Positions 1 through 8,156 are shown, numbered from the stretch's first letter. The stretch: 39,262 nt of DNA from Bacteroidaceae bacterium (GCA_017617575.1 JAFZVY010000027.1:1-39262), one strand, 5' to 3'. A program made the numbers and translations. The notes: generated from the letters alone by a model not told the origin.

Positions 1-807
1 GTTGTGACAACTGTTGAGGATGGCATAGTGAAATCATACAATATTTCTACAGATTACAAGTTCAGATTTTTTAGCGAAGATCTTAGATACAATGATTATC
101 TTGAATATTCTGTAACATACAAGTTGAATGATAAAGGTGAAAAAGAAGCTGCACCTTTCAAGATTGAACGCAAATTCTTGTCATTCTTACATGGTAGTGA
201 ATGCAAATACACATTTGTAGATTTACTTGATGCTGAAAGCGACAATAATGTTGAATGTAATTATTATGACGAGAATGGTTATTTAATAGCAAGCTTCAGC
301 CCTAATTTAAAGCATTATTCTGACGCAAAGGCTTGCTTAGACGATTTAGAAAGCAATAGCATTAACAAATATGCTGAATTCCATGGTGAAGAATATGAAT
401 ACCAATATCTGAATGGTATAAATGTAGGTTGTACTTATAATGGCACAATAGAATTTGGGTACTGTGGTTTTGGTCGCCAAAGATGTGTTCGCGACACAAA
501 CTACAAAAACGTGAAAGGCTCAGATGCTATCTGCCCAGTAATATACAGTATAAATGAAGGTGACTGGCTTCCAAGTATTGCTTATTCTATCTTCTACTAT
601 TCAAGCGAGGACGGTACGATTGAGGCAAGACATAACGCAACAGCCATTACGGATATTGCTGATGACTCAAAGCCTGCTTCTGCTGTCATCTATGACGTTC
701 AAGGAAAAGTCATCAAGACTTGCTCAGGCAACAACATCACTCTTCCTGAGGCATCAGGCATCTATATTGTCCGTCAGGGCAACAATGTGATGAAGATGAA
801 GAAATAA
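1..807 (+). CDS. secreted protein of unknown function with sorting-type C-terminus, 5'-truncated by window edge
   Basis: The reading frame is open from base 1, so the true start lies upstream; the GTG at 4 is an internal codon. The 268 visible residues match the C-terminal half of the next gene (1239-2936) along their whole length, for example the shared GYCGF, CVRDT and NVKGSDAICP blocks. This makes the two genes tandem paralogues. The last ~50 residues (AVIYDVQGKVIKT, then GIYIVRQGNN and a basic KMKK end) look like the type A sorting tails that direct Bacteroidetes proteins to the type IX secretion system or surface. That reading comes from family resemblance. I recognise no catalytic motif and infer no function. 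It lacks the acidic insert present in its neighbour. A terminator-like hairpin follows at 837-866. Confidence 0.8.
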   Translation, partial: VVTTVEDGIVKSYNISTDYKFRFFSEDLRYNDYLEYSVTYKLNDKGEKEAAPFKIERKFLSFLHGSECKYTFVDLLDAESDNNVECNYYDENGYLIASFSPNLKHYSDAKACLDDLESNSINKYAEFHGEEYEYQYLNGINVGCTYNGTIEFGYCGFGRQRCVRDTNYKNVKGSDAICPVIYSINEGDWLPSIAYSIFYYSSEDGTIEARHNATAITDIADDSKPASAVIYDVQGKVIKTCSGNNITLPEASGIYIVRQGNNVMKMKK

Positions 808-836
808 TGTTGCTTTTGAAAGTGATTATAAAAAAT

Positions 837-866
837 AAAATCGGGTCTCTTTTGAGGCTCGGTTTT
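837..866 (+). terminator. intrinsic terminator after the first paralogue
   Basis: An A-rich arm, then CGGGTCTC, a TTTT loop and GAGGCTCG form an 8-bp stem with two G-U wobbles. The flanking AAAA/TTTT lengthens the stem and supplies the U-rich tail. It lies 30 nt after the stop codon at 807. Confidence 0.65.
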
Positions 867-994
867 GTTGCATTTTGGGATAATAAGGAATGAGCAAAAC
901 ATGAAACTTTGAGGATGGCGTTTTGTCTTTTTATGAAGAAAATGCCAAACTTACATTTTGCTACCATTCTTTCCGTTTTTGCATCCATTGTGCT

Positions 995-1049
995 ATCTCT
1001 CATAATAGTCTCATATACCTCCCTAATGAGTCCCTAATTAGTCTCATAC
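995..1049. repeat. 11-nt-period array (5 units)
   Basis: Five consecutive 11-mers lie end to end in the spacer between the two paralogues: ATCTCTCATAA, TAGTCTCATAT, ACCTCCCTAAT, GAGTCCCTAAT and TAGTCTCATAC. On the reverse strand they read as TATGAGACTAA- and TTAGGGACTCA-like units. These are the same two variants that make up the arrays at 30428-30460 and 27904-27936. Confidence 0.75.
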
Positions 1050-1167
1050 TTTTTCCAGTCAAGATGTAAGCACGCATGTATCTTTTTATGACAGAATGTC
1101 ATCATGCTATTTTGCTGTTAAAATGCAAATTGTGAACCTTTAGTGAACTTTTTCTTGACTATTTTCC

Positions 1168-1197
1168 TTGTTGACACACATAAAATGTGTATTTTTG
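1168..1197 (+). promoter_or_regulatory. Bacteroidales-type promoter for the 1239 gene
   Basis: The -7 element TATTTTTG (1190-1197) fits TAnnTTTG. A TTG at 1168-1170 lies 19 nt upstream and serves as a partial -33 element. Transcription would start near 1204, leaving a ~35-nt leader. The remainder of the 808-1238 spacer holds only the terminator and the 11-nt array. Confidence 0.6.
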
Positions 1198-1238
1198 CAT
1201 CGTAAAAACAAACTAACATTTCTAAATTCTAATCAATT

Positions 1239-2936
1239 ATGAAAAAGAACTTTACCTTATTACTGTTCCTTCCTACCATGTTTGCACTTAATGCCAATGC
1301 GCAGGAGGACTTTGAAGACCAACTACCAAAGAGTCTTGTCGTATTTCACAACCCTAACGTCAAAGGAGTACGCCTTGACAGTATCGTAACAAGGGTTTAT
1401 GACAATCAGCATGTCCTGATTAGTCAGGGTGTGTATCTTGACCGTATTTCTAATTTCGACGAATACGACTCAAAGGCTGTGTTTGACTACCCTGAGGATG
1501 GAGGCGCACCTACGAGACGACTCGTAAGTGGTTACTTTGATTATGATTATTGGGCCAATATCCCAGTTAATTATGATAAGGTTATCAACGGTATCAAACT
1601 GGCATACAAGAAGAACTACTTTATCAGCTTCGGCGATAATGGAAAACGTGACACTTTAGGCTATACAGAATTACTGGGTGATTTTCCTGTTAAGGAAGTA
1701 AACCTCAAGGATGGTGTTGTGACGAGTGAGACAAACTACGAGTACAACAATAACCTGGATATGACTTTGCGTCTTCTTAAAAACTTTGATGCCGAAGGCA
1801 ACGTGACTGGTGGCGAGAAGGTTACTGTTGACTATAAGGATGGCTATCGTACAGAGATAAGCCACAATTATGACACAGCCAAGAAAGACTTCATACCTGT
1901 CCGTAAGACTGTGACTAAGTCTGTCAATGACTACGGATGGATTGCAGAAAAGTACATCTATAATGCTGATGCGGAAGGAAACTTCGGCGAAAGCTCATAT
2001 TCATTAGTCATGAACGTGGACGATGTTGATTTCCCCGATTTTGAGATTCGTGACGTAAGAGGCATTATGACTGTCATGGAAGATGGTGTAAAAAAGACAT
2101 ATAAAGTGTCAACGGATTACATATCCAAACCTATCGAGGAAATGGCGGAACATGGATGTTATAACGACTATATTGAATATGCTGCTACTTACAAGCTTAA
2201 TGATAATGGAGGAAAAGCTGATGAAGAAGAGGAAGACGTGGATATAGATGAAGATGAAAAGGTAGATAGAGAAGCTGTGCCATTCATGATTGAGCGTTTA
2301 TATCCAACTTTCTTTAGTAAAAACATCGATACAAAATTCCAGCTTGTCGATTTGCTTAATGGCGGAAAAAAAGAGAGTGTGGAGGTCTTAATGTATGATG
2401 ACTATGGATATTTAAGTACAAGGTATAGTACTTCAGTAAAAGGCTACTCTGATGCAAAGACATGCATGGAAGATTTGGAAAAAGCCGATTTCCATAACCT
2501 GAATGTATACAATGGAGCGGCGTTCGGCTATCTGTATGAAAACGGAGTTAATGTCGGTTGGACACGCAATTATAATAAATCTTTTGGATATTGCGGCTTT
2601 AGTAATAATAGATGCGTTCGCGACACCAAATATAGGAATGTTAAGGGCTCAGATGCTATATGTCCTATAATATACAGTATAGGCTGGTATGACTGGTCTC
2701 CAAGTTTTGCATATTCAATCTACTACTATTCAAGCGAGGACGCAACTCTTGAGGCAAGACATAACGCAACTGCCATTACGGATATTGCTGATGACTCAAA
2801 GCCTGCTCCTGCTGTCATCTATGACGTTCAAGGAAAGGTCATCAAGACTTGCTCAGGCAACAACATCACTCTTCCTGAGGCATCAGGCATCTATATTGTT
2901 CGCCAAGGCAATAACGTAACTAAGATAAAGAAGTAA
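1239..2936 (+). CDS. secreted protein of unknown function with sorting-type C-terminus (paralogue of upstream gene)
   Basis: The product is 565 aa. It starts with a clear signal peptide (MKKNFTLLLFLPTMFALNANA, cleavage before QED), so it is exported. The N-terminal half contains repeated Tyr/Asp-rich beta-like stretches (for example YDNQHVLISQGVYLDRIS) typical of uncharacterised Bacteroidales secreted proteins. The C-terminal half matches the truncated gene at 1-807. The final ~50 residues (IYDVQGKVIKT...GIYIVRQGNN...KIKK) resemble a type A sorting domain. A very acidic insert at about residues 328-346 (DEEEEDVDIDEDEKVDRE) is absent from the paralogue. The last ~180 bp are almost identical in DNA to the paralogue, whereas the middle is clearly diverged. 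No enzymatic motif is recognised. It has its own promoter and ends at the bidirectional terminator at 2977-3030. Confidence 0.85.
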   Translation: MKKNFTLLLFLPTMFALNANAQEDFEDQLPKSLVVFHNPNVKGVRLDSIVTRVYDNQHVLISQGVYLDRISNFDEYDSKAVFDYPEDGGAPTRRLVSGYFDYDYWANIPVNYDKVINGIKLAYKKNYFISFGDNGKRDTLGYTELLGDFPVKEVNLKDGVVTSETNYEYNNNLDMTLRLLKNFDAEGNVTGGEKVTVDYKDGYRTEISHNYDTAKKDFIPVRKTVTKSVNDYGWIAEKYIYNADAEGNFGESSYSLVMNVDDVDFPDFEIRDVRGIMTVMEDGVKKTYKVSTDYISKPIEEMAEHGCYNDYIEYAATYKLNDNGGKADEEEEDVDIDEDEKVDREAVPFMIERLYPTFFSKNIDTKFQLVDLLNGGKKESVEVLMYDDYGYLSTRYSTSVKGYSDAKTCMEDLEKADFHNLNVYNGAAFGYLYENGVNVGWTRNYNKSFGYCGFSNNRCVRDTKYRNVKGSDAICPIIYSIGWYDWSPSFAYSIYYYSSEDATLEARHNATAITDIADDSKPAPAVIYDVQGKVIKTCSGNNITLPEASGIYIVRQGNNVTKIKK

Positions 2937-2976
2937 GACAAGTATAACAGACATCTTCTTGCAATAGGGCAGACAT

Positions 2977-3030
2977 AAAAAATCCTTCAATTTGGTCGGT
3001 TCACCAGAACTTCCAAATTGAAGGTTTTTT
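2977..3030. terminator. bidirectional terminator between convergent genes
   Basis: CCTTCAATTTGG (2984-2995) pairs perfectly with CCAAATTGAAGG (3013-3024). Six A's on the left and six T's on the right give a U tract in both directions. The loop is 17 nt. It serves the + gene ending at 2936 and the - gene ending at 3045. Confidence 0.9.
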
Positions 3031-3044
3031 ATTTGTCTTTGCGA

Positions 3045-3308
3045 TTACTCTTTTTCGCTCTTTTCCTGCAACTTGCTGACAGCTTCGTTGTATTGTTCCT
3101 CTGTTATGTGGCCTCTGTTCCTCAGTTTCTGGAGGTTCTCTAAGTCTTCATTCGTTGTCTGAGGGTCAAGATTCATAAAGGTATTCTTGTTCCAAAATTG
3201 CCAACGCCACTGTAACATCATCTGTCGGAAGATGAAATAAGCAACAATACCAATAATAACTAATGCGAAATAGCCAATTGATTCGAAAAGATTAGTTAGA
3301 TTTTCCAT
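3045..3308 (-). CDS. small SHOCT-domain membrane protein
   Basis: The product is 87 aa. One hydrophobic segment at about residues 10-30 (IGYFALVIIGIVAYFIF) is followed by a soluble tail ending in LQKLRNRGHITEEQYNEAVSKL. This fits the SHOCT motif, a short C-terminal helix pair often joined to a membrane anchor and thought to mediate oligomerisation. The ATG at 3306-3308 lies just downstream of a -7 element at 3338-3345, giving a short leader of about 20 nt. The gene stands alone, with a bidirectional terminator after it. The function is unknown; SHOCT is the only recognisable feature. Confidence 0.8.
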   Translation of the reverse strand: MENLTNLFESIGYFALVIIGIVAYFIFRQMMLQWRWQFWNKNTFMNLDPQTTNEDLENLQKLRNRGHITEEQYNEAVSKLQEKSEKE

Positions 3309-3337
3309 TGTTATATTTTTTATGGTTAGAACTGTTG

Positions 3338-3345
3338 CAAATATA
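3338..3345 (-). promoter_or_regulatory. -7 element for the SHOCT gene
   Basis: On the minus strand this reads TATATTTG, an exact TAnnTTTG match, 30 nt upstream of the start codon. I see no good TTTG at the expected -33 distance. Confidence 0.5.
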
Positions 3346-3413
3346 CAGATTCCAGATGAAAGTTAATCTTTTTCGCAACGTTTTTTTTACCAAAGAGCGG
3401 CGTGTCCCGGCAT

Positions 3414-3571
3414 GTTAATTATTAACTGAATGTTAATTGGTAATTGATTGTTAATTGCATGTTAATTATTAATTGGTAATTGAATGTAAATTGTATGTTA
3501 ACTGTTAATTGAATTTAATTGGTAATTGAATGTTAACTGCATGTTAATTGTTAATTATTAATTGTTAATTA
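3414..3571. repeat. mixed 7/11-nt TTAATTG repeat tract
   Basis: About 158 bp are made almost wholly of variants of GTTAATT (7 nt) and GTTAATTGAAT or GTTAATTGCAT (11 nt), in blocks of 7+11, 11 and 7+7+11. The tract lies immediately after the stop codon of the lipoprotein gene (3579). It occupies most of the 270-bp spacer before the SHOCT gene. Confidence 0.85.
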
Positions 3572-3578
3572 CTTCGCT

Positions 3579-4679
3579 TCACTCTTCCTCCAGAGTCAGC
3601 GAGTGGAAGAGGCGTATGCGTTTTAGAGTGACACGACCGCCATGCCATGAACTAAGAGAAATGGTTGTGACACTATCCTTGTCTGCATAATAGACCTTTT
3701 CATTAGTAGATACACCTTTCTTCGCATGAATGTAATCGCTTTTGAATCGATTGCCATTGTTATAATTCAAACTGACGGATGCATTGTCATCTGTCATGTC
3801 AAGGTCGAGGGTAAAGGCAAGAAGTCCCTTGAATCTCATGGTGACAAGGTCCTGCTCACCTGTGAAGCAAACATAGCCATCGTTGAGGTCGTTGAAGCGA
3901 TAGAACACGTTGTCAAGCTTGTCAAGTTCAGCAAGCGTGAAGTTTATCACTTTTGCCGTGTCAAGCTGAAGGTACGGCATAACGCGTGTGCCTTCCTTCT
4001 TTGCCTTCGTAAACATCTTGCTAGACTTCCTTGTTGCGGCATTTGCATCAGCCAACTTTGCCTCAAGAACCTTGCGAGCCTCAGCATTACGCACACGTTC
4101 CTTGAGCAGCAATGTGTCGCGCACCCTATCCTTCTCTTCTATCTTGCGATATTGCTTGTTTCGCATCACAGGGCGTATGAACTTATGTATGAACTTTTCG
4201 GAATAGCTCATGCTGACATACGCATTGTTCATATACATGATTCCTATGAAAGGCTTGTGCTCCTTGTCTATCTCCGATGTCCAGTAGTCCATGCTCTCAT
4301 TGGCAAAACGACGCACAAAGATGGTGTTTCCGTTAGGTCCTGTCACGATGTAGCCCTCCACACCATCCTGCTTAGTGCTTCGCCAGTCGCACTCATCTAT
4401 CAGTTCCTGCATCTGTGCAATGGTAGGCGAATGCCAGCCTCCACCCCACATGAGCTTGGCAGTATCGACCACTTTCTTCTTACCCTTCGTCTCCATAGGT
4501 AGCGAGATACCGCTATCTGTCACGCACTCGCCTCCCAAGTTATGGTCAGCCCACAACACGGAAAGTCCCAAATCAACTGGCTTTCCAATAGTACCAATAA
4601 GTTCCGTCTCCGTCTTGCATCCTGTCATGTGTGCAAGTATGCCAGCACAAAGAACAATAATAATCTTGTTTGTTTTCAT
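3579..4679 (-). CDS. lipoprotein with Fibrobacter-major-paralogue-like domain
   Basis: I place the start at the ATG at 4677-4679, giving 366 aa. A GTG 21 nt further upstream overlaps the likely -7 element. The N-terminus (MKTNKIIIVLCAGILAHMTGC) is a lipoprotein signal with the lipidated Cys at residue 21, so an envelope location is expected. Residues ~30-165 carry VDLGLSVLWADHNLGG, WGGGWHSPT, LIDECDW, GYIVTGPNGNTIF and YWTS. This is the pattern of the fibro_major (FSUC) / DUF1566-like domain found in many Bacteroidales surface proteins. A Lys/Arg/Ala-rich helical stretch (~180-235) follows. The ~130-residue C-terminal domain is rich in predicted beta-structure and I do not recognise it. It may bind a ligand, but that is inference. 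Confidence 0.8.
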   Translation of the reverse strand: MKTNKIIIVLCAGILAHMTGCKTETELIGTIGKPVDLGLSVLWADHNLGGECVTDSGISLPMETKGKKKVVDTAKLMWGGGWHSPTIAQMQELIDECDWRSTKQDGVEGYIVTGPNGNTIFVRRFANESMDYWTSEIDKEHKPFIGIMYMNNAYVSMSYSEKFIHKFIRPVMRNKQYRKIEEKDRVRDTLLLKERVRNAEARKVLEAKLADANAATRKSSKMFTKAKKEGTRVMPYLQLDTAKVINFTLAELDKLDNVFYRFNDLNDGYVCFTGEQDLVTMRFKGLLAFTLDLDMTDDNASVSLNYNNGNRFKSDYIHAKKGVSTNEKVYYADKDSVTTISLSSWHGGRVTLKRIRLFHSLTLEEE

Positions 4680-4699
4680 TGTATTCTTGAAGTTTTCCA

Positions 4700-4707
4700 C
4701 AAAAGTA
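4700..4707 (-). promoter_or_regulatory. -7 element for the lipoprotein gene
   Basis: The minus strand reads TACTTTTG, an exact TAnnTTTG match, 21 nt upstream of the ATG at 4679. This argues against translation from the upstream GTG. No clear -33 element is visible. Confidence 0.45.
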
Positions 4708-5243
4708 CGGAATCGTTGCGTCTTTCCACATGCCTCCCCTTACCAACATCCCAATGTGTCCAATATTTGTACATCGCCGTGTCCATTTTTTAGACATCCC
4801 ATGTTTTGAGAGCAAATTATCGCGCCAAGGCGCAGACGAAGAAAAACAAAGGGAAAACAGATAAAAACAGGAAAAACAGATTTGTATGGTGTTATTGAAA
4901 GCATTTCGTAAAATAACCTCAAGGGGTTAAGAACACGGGTAGGGTGTGTGGCGTAGAATAATCCATATATATAATGTGGCGATAAGTCCTTCTGTTTGTC
5001 TTTTTACGCTATAATTATTGCTTGTGCAGCATAAAAATGGGGCTGTACCTTGAAAATAAGACGGAATGTGCTAATATGTTTTTGGAAATGCTTAAATTTG
5101 CACGATGAAATAACTTCCCCTTTAGGGGAGTTAGAAATTAGGAGTTAAGATTTGGTGAATAAGAAAAGATTGTTCGTTTGTGAAATCACATGTCGGACAG
5201 TCTTTCGTAATAACTTCTTTTTTTACAACTTTTAATCTTCAAC
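4708..5243. other. non-coding spacer before the mur/fts cluster
   Basis: I find no credible gene here. It contains a -7-like TAAATTTG (5093-5100) and a small GC-rich hairpin at ~5111-5130 (TTCCCC, TTTA, GGGGA). Short AT-rich overlapping frames in this stretch have no recognisable protein features. A promoter for murD probably lies here, with a leader of ~185 nt if the 5093 element is used. Confidence 0.5.
5093..5100 (+). promoter_or_regulatory. possible -7 element for murD
   Basis: TAAATTTG matches TAnnTTTG exactly, but no TTTG lies 19-21 nt upstream. A long leader containing the octamer array would separate it from the murD start. Confidence 0.35.
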
Positions 5244-5283
5244 AAGAACTTAAAAACTTACAAACAAAAGAACTTAAGAACTC
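5244..5283. repeat. 8-nt-period array directly upstream of murD
   Basis: Five successive octamers (AAGAACTT, AAAAACTT, ACAAACAA, AAGAACTT, AAGAACTC) end 8 nt before the murD start codon, so they would sit in the ribosome-loading region of the mRNA. Confidence 0.7.
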
Positions 5284-5291
5284 AAAATAAA

Positions 5292-6623
5292 ATGAAACGA
5301 ATAGTAATACTTGGTGCGGCAGAGAGTGGTGCAGGTGCTGCCGTACTTGCTAAGGTAAAGGGATTTGACGTGTTCGTAAGTGACATGTCAAAGATTAAGG
5401 GTAATTATAAGGCCCTCCTTGACAGTCATCAGATTGTGTGGGAGGAAGGCAAGCATACAGAGGAACTTATCCTCAATGCTGACGAGGTAATCAAGAGTCC
5501 GGGTATTCCAGAGAATGCTCCGATGATTCTCAAGATAAAGGAAAAGAATATTCCTATCATAAGCGAGATTGAGTTTGCTGGTCGTTACACTAATGCAAAA
5601 ATGATTTGTATCACTGGTAGCAACGGTAAGACTACAACCACTTCGCTCATCTATCACATCCTTAAGCAGGCTGGTTATAACGTAGGTCTTGCTGGTAATA
5701 TCGGACGAAGCCTTGCACTTCAAGTGGCAGAAGAGAACTTCGACTATTATGTCATAGAGCTTAGTAGCTTCCAACTTGACAATATGTATGACTTCAAGGC
5801 TGATATTGCTGTTCTTATGAACATCACGCCTGACCACCTTGACCGTTACGATTTCAAGATGCAGAACTATGTGGACAGCAAGATGCGTATCACACGTAAC
5901 CAAACAGAAAAGGATGCTTTCGTGTTCTGGAACGATGACCCAATAGTTAGCGAGGAACTCAAGAAGTATGACATCAAGGCTCGTCTCTGTCCATTCTCTG
6001 AGTTTAAGGAGAAGGGTGTTATTGGCTACGTAAGCGACAAGACTTTCACTGTGGAGGGCCCAACTCCATTCAACATGGAACAGGAGGAACTTGCCCTTCG
6101 TGGTAAGCATAATCTCTATAACTCACTTGCAGCAGGTATCACAGCTGACCTTGCTGGTGTGAGCAAGGAACAGATTCGTAAGGGTCTCAGCGACTTCGCT
6201 GGCGTTGAGCATCGTCTTGAGAAGGCAGGTAGGGTTCGCGGCGTTGACTTTGTTAATGACTCAAAGGCAACAAACGTGAATGCTTGCTGGTATGCGCTTG
6301 AGAGTATGACTCAGCCTACAGTCCTTATCCTTGGTGGTAAGGACAAGGGTAATGATTACTCCGAGATATTCGACCTCGTGAAGGAGAAGTGCATTGGTCT
6401 CGTGTTCCTTGGCGTGGACAACTCAAAGCTTCATGCTGCATTTGACAACTTCGGTATTCCTATTGCTGATGTCAAGAGCATGAAGGACTGCGTGGACGAG
6501 TGCTACAAGATGGCTAAGCCGGGCAGTTGCGTACTTCTCAGTCCTTGTTGCGCAAGCTTCGACCTCTTCAAGAACATGGAGGATAGAGGTGAACAGTTCA
6601 AGGAGTGCGTGAAGAACTTGTAG
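5292..6623 (+). CDS. murD: UDP-N-acetylmuramoyl-L-alanine:D-glutamate ligase
   Basis: MurD adds D-glutamate to UDP-MurNAc-L-Ala, using ATP, in the cytoplasmic phase of peptidoglycan synthesis. At 443 aa it has the usual family length. It shows the N-terminal nucleotide-binding start (VILGAAESGAGAAVLA), the KSPGIP motif near residue 70, the Mur-ligase ATP loop GSNGKTTT at residues 109-116, then NITPDHLDRY, a GKHNLYN block and VNDSKATN. LILGGKDKGNDY lies in the C-terminal domain. It is the first gene of the division cluster in this window. The mraY/murE/ftsI genes that precede it in many bacteria are not directly upstream, where a lipoprotein gene on the other strand lies instead. ftsW follows after 139 nt. 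Confidence 0.97.
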   Translation: MKRIVILGAAESGAGAAVLAKVKGFDVFVSDMSKIKGNYKALLDSHQIVWEEGKHTEELILNADEVIKSPGIPENAPMILKIKEKNIPIISEIEFAGRYTNAKMICITGSNGKTTTTSLIYHILKQAGYNVGLAGNIGRSLALQVAEENFDYYVIELSSFQLDNMYDFKADIAVLMNITPDHLDRYDFKMQNYVDSKMRITRNQTEKDAFVFWNDDPIVSEELKKYDIKARLCPFSEFKEKGVIGYVSDKTFTVEGPTPFNMEQEELALRGKHNLYNSLAAGITADLAGVSKEQIRKGLSDFAGVEHRLEKAGRVRGVDFVNDSKATNVNACWYALESMTQPTVLILGGKDKGNDYSEIFDLVKEKCIGLVFLGVDNSKLHAAFDNFGIPIADVKSMKDCVDECYKMAKPGSCVLLSPCCASFDLFKNMEDRGEQFKECVKNL

Positions 6624-6721
6624 GCTCCCATTCCCGACCATCCCCGATGGGTGGAGGTGATTTCCAAGGGAACTAACTTAATTGAGAATCGACAATTGGT
6701 TTTGGGGTGGGTATTACATAC

Positions 6722-6749
6722 AATTCCTCATTCCTAATTGCTCATAATA
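6722..6749. repeat. 7-nt-period array before ftsW
   Basis: Four successive heptamers (AATTCCT, CATTCCT, AATTGCT, CATAATA) end 13 nt before the ftsW start. The rest of the 6624-6762 spacer holds a GC-rich palindromic stretch (CCATCCCCGATGGGTGG) and AATTGAGAATCG-like sequence. Confidence 0.6.
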
Positions 6750-6762
6750 TTAAACAAGACAA

Positions 6763-8070
6763 ATGTCATTATCTAACATTCATTTCGGTAGGGTACTGAA
6801 AGGTGACAGGGCAGTATGGATGATATTCTTCTTCCTGTGCTGCGTGTCAATCGTTGAAGTATATAGTGCATCAAGCCGTATGACGTTTAGTAGTGGTAAC
6901 CACTGGGCACCGCTGCTTAACCAGTTCACGTTCTTGGTGGCTGGCTTCATCATAGTACTTGTGCTTCACTATGTGCCTTGCAGTAAGTTGAACTGGGTAG
7001 CCCCGTTCTTCTGGCCGATAAGCATGTTCCTATTGATACTTACCACGTTTGGTTCGGGCGGCTCGTTGAACGGTACTCATCGTTGGACTCAGATATTTGG
7101 TGTGAGTCTTCAGCCGTCAGAGCTTGTCAAGGGAGCCATGGTCTTTTGGACTGCGCTTGTGCTTGCAAGAACTCAGACGGTTAGGAGGTTGGATAGTGGC
7201 AAGATAATATCCGGGGCGGTTAAGGGACCGACACCTGCAAGACCGTTCTGGTTCATAGTTGTTCCTCTTTCTATTTCTTGCCTCGTCATCTTTAAGGATA
7301 ATGTCTCCACAGCCGTGATGCTCTTTACGGTAATATTCGTGATGATGGTTATCGGAAAGATTTACTGGGTTTACCTGCTGAAGTTGGCAGGAACGCTGGT
7401 TGTCTTGGGAGGTGTGGTACTCTTTAGTATCATGACTCTTCCTGATGAGGTGGTGGAAAAGGTTCCTGGACTTGATCGTACGCTTACGGTGAAACATCGT
7501 ATTCAGCGATTTGACGAGGATAAGGCTGCCTTTGGTTCGGAAGAATGGAAAAAACAACAGCTTGAGGACAAGAACTCGCAGAGTACATACGCCAAGGTGG
7601 CTATTGCCAACTCCAACGGTATAGGTTTGTGGTTCGGTAACTCAGTACAGCGTGACTTCCTTCAGCATGCAGAGTCGGACTTCATTTATGCCATTATCAT
7701 CGAGGAGTCTGGCGTAATAGGTGCGTTGGTTGTTATGTTGCTTTATCTCTTCCTTTTCATGAGAACAGGCAAGATTGCACAGAAATGTCGTAAGTTCTTC
7801 CCAGCCTATCTCGTCATAGGACTCGGACTTATGATGACCTTGCAAGCCCTTGTGAATATGGCGGTTGCTGTAGGTGCGATACCTGTCACGGGACAGACTT
7901 TGCCGTTTATCAGTCGAGGTGGTACGTCCATTATTGTGACGAGTTTCTATTTTGCTGTAATCTTGAGTGTCAGCAGATATGCAGATGCTGCCCAATTGGC
8001 AGAAAAATCTACCGAGCCAATGGTGGAAGGAGAGACAACGGAGTATGCATCGGAGGGAAATATGTCATAA
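6763..8070 (+). CDS. ftsW: SEDS-family peptidoglycan glycosyltransferase FtsW
   Basis: FtsW is a polytopic inner-membrane protein that polymerises lipid II into septal glycan, with its partner class B PBP. At 435 aa it has about ten hydrophobic segments. Family hallmarks are GSLNGTHRWTQIFGVSLQPSELVK, the cytoplasm-to-periplasm stretch HAESDFIYAIIIEESG, and GQTLPFISRGGTSII near the C-terminus. A hydrophilic loop of ~55 residues (about 230-285, RIQRFDEDKAAFGSEEWKK...) lies between transmembrane segments, and a short acidic tail ends the protein. Its position between murD and murG supports FtsW rather than RodA. A strong intrinsic terminator follows at 8111-8147. Confidence 0.95.
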   Translation: MSLSNIHFGRVLKGDRAVWMIFFFLCCVSIVEVYSASSRMTFSSGNHWAPLLNQFTFLVAGFIIVLVLHYVPCSKLNWVAPFFWPISMFLLILTTFGSGGSLNGTHRWTQIFGVSLQPSELVKGAMVFWTALVLARTQTVRRLDSGKIISGAVKGPTPARPFWFIVVPLSISCLVIFKDNVSTAVMLFTVIFVMMVIGKIYWVYLLKLAGTLVVLGGVVLFSIMTLPDEVVEKVPGLDRTLTVKHRIQRFDEDKAAFGSEEWKKQQLEDKNSQSTYAKVAIANSNGIGLWFGNSVQRDFLQHAESDFIYAIIIEESGVIGALVVMLLYLFLFMRTGKIAQKCRKFFPAYLVIGLGLMMTLQALVNMAVAVGAIPVTGQTLPFISRGGTSIIVTSFYFAVILSVSRYADAAQLAEKSTEPMVEGETTEYASEGNMS

Positions 8071-8110
8071 AAACATATTATTTGAGAAAAAATATGCACT
8101 TAATTGCAAA

Positions 8111-8147
8111 TAGTGGGGCAAAAGCACTTTTGTCCCACTATTTTTTT
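8111..8147 (+). terminator. strong intrinsic terminator between ftsW and murG
   Basis: TAGTGGGGCAAAAG and CTTTTGTCCCACTA form a 14-bp stem with a single G-U pair and a minimal loop, followed directly by seven T's. It lies inside what is usually one co-transcribed cluster. Confidence 0.88.
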
Positions 8148-8156
8148 GTAAATTTG
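8129..8156 (+). promoter_or_regulatory. putative murG promoter overlapping the terminator
   Basis: The -7 element TAAATTTG (8149-8156) matches TAnnTTTG. The nearest TTTG (8129-8132) lies in the terminator stem at 16-nt spacing, shorter than the usual 19. Transcription would start near 8163, ~30 nt before the murG ATG. Confidence 0.5.

Noticed and set aside
3726-4502. 258-aa plus-strand reading frame
   Set aside because: It lies entirely antisense to the lipoprotein gene, has no promoter, and its translation shows Cys/His-rich noise rather than domain sequence.
4573-4922. Small frames around the lipoprotein start
   Set aside because: They overlap the lipoprotein gene or its promoter and show no conserved protein features.
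5388-6110. 240-aa minus-strand frame opposite murD
   Set aside because: A shadow of the conserved murD reading frame, with no start context or recognisable motif.
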